Notes under the pieces: model-generated | The model's input: only the letters and a program-made list of their open reading frames with translations | The model's database searches: none | Told to the model about the DNA's origin: nothing | Position numbers and translations under genes: made by a program | From: Actinomycetes bacterium | Lineage (GTDB): Bacteria; Actinomycetota; Actinomycetes; Actinomycetales; Actinomycetaceae | Direction: 5' to 3' | DNA: 33,002 nt | Assembly (NCBI GenBank): GCA_023426345.1 | Contig: JAFAAX010000063.1 | Coordinates: 1-33,002 of the forward strand | Shown here: positions 31,940-33,002 of the stretch, piece after piece | Position numbering within the stretch: position 1 is the first letter of the stretch | Layout of the letters: each line of letters begins with the position of its first letter

Positions 31940-33002
31940 ATGGAATCCACGGAGATCGCCTCCGGCACCGGCACCGGCGCGGGCACGGGCCGCCTGGACG
32001 GCGCGGCTCCTGCTTCCGCCCTTCCTCGCACGCTCACGGATGCCGAACTGGACGCCCGGGTGGCCGTCCTCGACCTGGAGCAGAAGGTCCGCCTGCTCAC
32101 CGGCGCGACGACCTGGTCCCTGCCCGCCGAGCCGGCCATCGGGCTGCGCCCCGTCGTGATGTCCGACGGCCCCGTCGGCGTGCGCGGCACGGGAGAGGAC
32201 CCCCGCGCGACCTCCGTCCTGCTGCCCTGCCCGGCGGCGCTGGCCGCCACGTGGGACCCGGACCTGGCCCGCGCGACCGGCGGCCTGTTCGCCGTCGAGG
32301 CGCGCCGCCACGGCGTCGACGTGGTCCTCGCGCCCCTCCTCAACCTCCAGCGGACGCCGGTGGCCGGGCGCCACTTCGAGAGCCTCTCGGAGGATCCCCT
32401 GCTCACCGCCCGGGTGAGCACGGCCTTCATCCAGGGCGTCCAGGGCGGCGGCGTCGGCGTGTGCGTCAAGCACTTCGTCGCGAACAACTCGGAGACGGCG
32501 CGCGACCGGTACACCGCGGTGATCCCCGAGGCGGTCCTGCGCCAGACCGACATGGCCGCCTTCGAGGACGCGGTGCGCCGTGCGGCGCCGACGGCGATCA
32601 TGGCCGCCTACAACGGCGTCGACGACGGCACGCAGTGCGCGCCCATGACCGAGCACCGCCACCTCCTCGTCGACGTCCTCAAGGACCAGTGGGGATTCGA
32701 CGGTCCCGTCGTCTCCGACTGGACGGCCGCGCGCTCCACGGCCGCCTCGGCCAACGGCGGGCTCGACATCGTCATGCCCGGCCCGGACGGCCCGTGGGGC
32801 GCGGCGCTCGTCGCCGCCGTGCGCGCCGGCGACGTCGCGGAGTCCACGGTCGACGAGCACGTGCGCCGCGTCCTCATCCTGGCCGACCGCGTCGGCGCCC
32901 TGCGTCCCGGCGGATCCGGGCGCCCCGCGGACGGGACGCCCCGCTCGGCCGCTGCCCCCTTCCCCGAGCCGATCGACGAGGACGGCCGCGGCGCGCCCAC
33001 CC
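31940..33002 (+). CDS. GH3 glycosidase, N-terminal part (runs off window)
   Basis: A frame open from ATG 31940 to the window edge encodes 354 residues of a family 3 glycoside hydrolase. Landmarks are LTGATTW, VMSDGPVGVRG, a (beta/alpha)8 barrel, KHFVANN (substrate-binding Lys/His), MAAYNGVD and the nucleophile Asp260 in VVSDWTA. The C-terminal alpha/beta sandwich with the acid/base residue lies beyond the edge. No signal peptide is visible; the first 35 residues are Gly/Thr/Ala-rich. The RBS is weak (GAAGAAG). Specificity (beta-glucosidase or beta-xylosidase) cannot be read, but the neighbourhood would suit plant oligosaccharides. It is divergent from the TetR gene. Confidence 0.92.
   Translation, partial: MESTEIASGTGTGAGTGRLDGAAPASALPRTLTDAELDARVAVLDLEQKVRLLTGATTWSLPAEPAIGLRPVVMSDGPVGVRGTGEDPRATSVLLPCPAALAATWDPDLARATGGLFAVEARRHGVDVVLAPLLNLQRTPVAGRHFESLSEDPLLTARVSTAFIQGVQGGGVGVCVKHFVANNSETARDRYTAVIPEAVLRQTDMAAFEDAVRRAAPTAIMAAYNGVDDGTQCAPMTEHRHLLVDVLKDQWGFDGPVVSDWTAARSTAASANGGLDIVMPGPDGPWGAALVAAVRAGDVAESTVDEHVRRVLILADRVGALRPGGSGRPADGTPRSAAAPFPEPIDEDGRGAPT

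Overview
The window is very GC-rich (roughly 70% by eye, strong G/C at third codon positions), uses frequent GTG starts and ATGA/GTGA gene overlaps, and carries actinobacterial protein families. I read it as a chromosomal piece of a saccharolytic actinomycete, perhaps an Actinomyces/Schaalia-like organism; the genus is inference. No rRNA, tRNA, CRISPR array, insertion sequence or prophage gene was seen.

Layout. (1) 1-4650: poly-C tracts, a cold-shock protein gene (minus strand), then a three-gene operon of an SLC13/DASS-type anion transporter, a histidine kinase with a cyclic-nucleotide-binding-like domain, and a single-domain response regulator. (2) 4651-5287: a non-coding convergent gap filled with short tandem repeats: one 20-bp array and two 22-bp arrays in opposite orientations. 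(3) 5288-16634: a xylose/xyloside locus. A ROK (XylR-like) repressor gene is divergent from xylA, xylB, a sugar-binding lipoprotein, two ABC permeases, a GH31 alpha-xylosidase and a GH1 beta-glycosidase. A perfect palindromic operator overlaps the xylA promoter. (4) 16689-23841: an orphan hypothetical gene, a LacI-type repressor gene, and divergent from it a second binding protein, two permeases and a GH120 beta-xylosidase, with two copies of a CGAAA-N3-TTTCG operator. Neither importer has its own ATPase gene. (5) 23880-25104: an alpha/beta-hydrolase fragment joined to a VapC toxin tail, and an intact hicAB toxin-antitoxin pair. (6) 25196-29059: a DUF4956 membrane protein, a VTC-domain (polyphosphate-polymerase-like) protein and a large beta-helix lipoprotein, preceded by two GTTCACC units exactly 11 bp apart that match an actinobacterial PHO box. 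(7) 29283-31133: RidA-like, cupin and DUF2249 genes, then degraded Phd/VapC remnants. (8) 31175-33002: a TetR regulator gene divergent from a GH3 glycosidase gene that runs off the window edge.

How it works together (inference). Xylosides enter by two importers sharing an ATPase encoded elsewhere. GH31 and GH1 could split alpha-xylosides such as isoprimeverose, GH120 (and perhaps GH3) beta-xylo-oligosaccharides, and XylA/XylB send xylose to xylulose-5-phosphate. Three local repressors (ROK, LacI, TetR) gate three transcription units. The least understood unit is the DUF4956-VTC-lipoprotein operon; its candidate PHO box suggests a link to phosphate status. Several regulator and toxin genes also show a TANNNT box exactly six bases before the start codon, suggesting leaderless transcripts.
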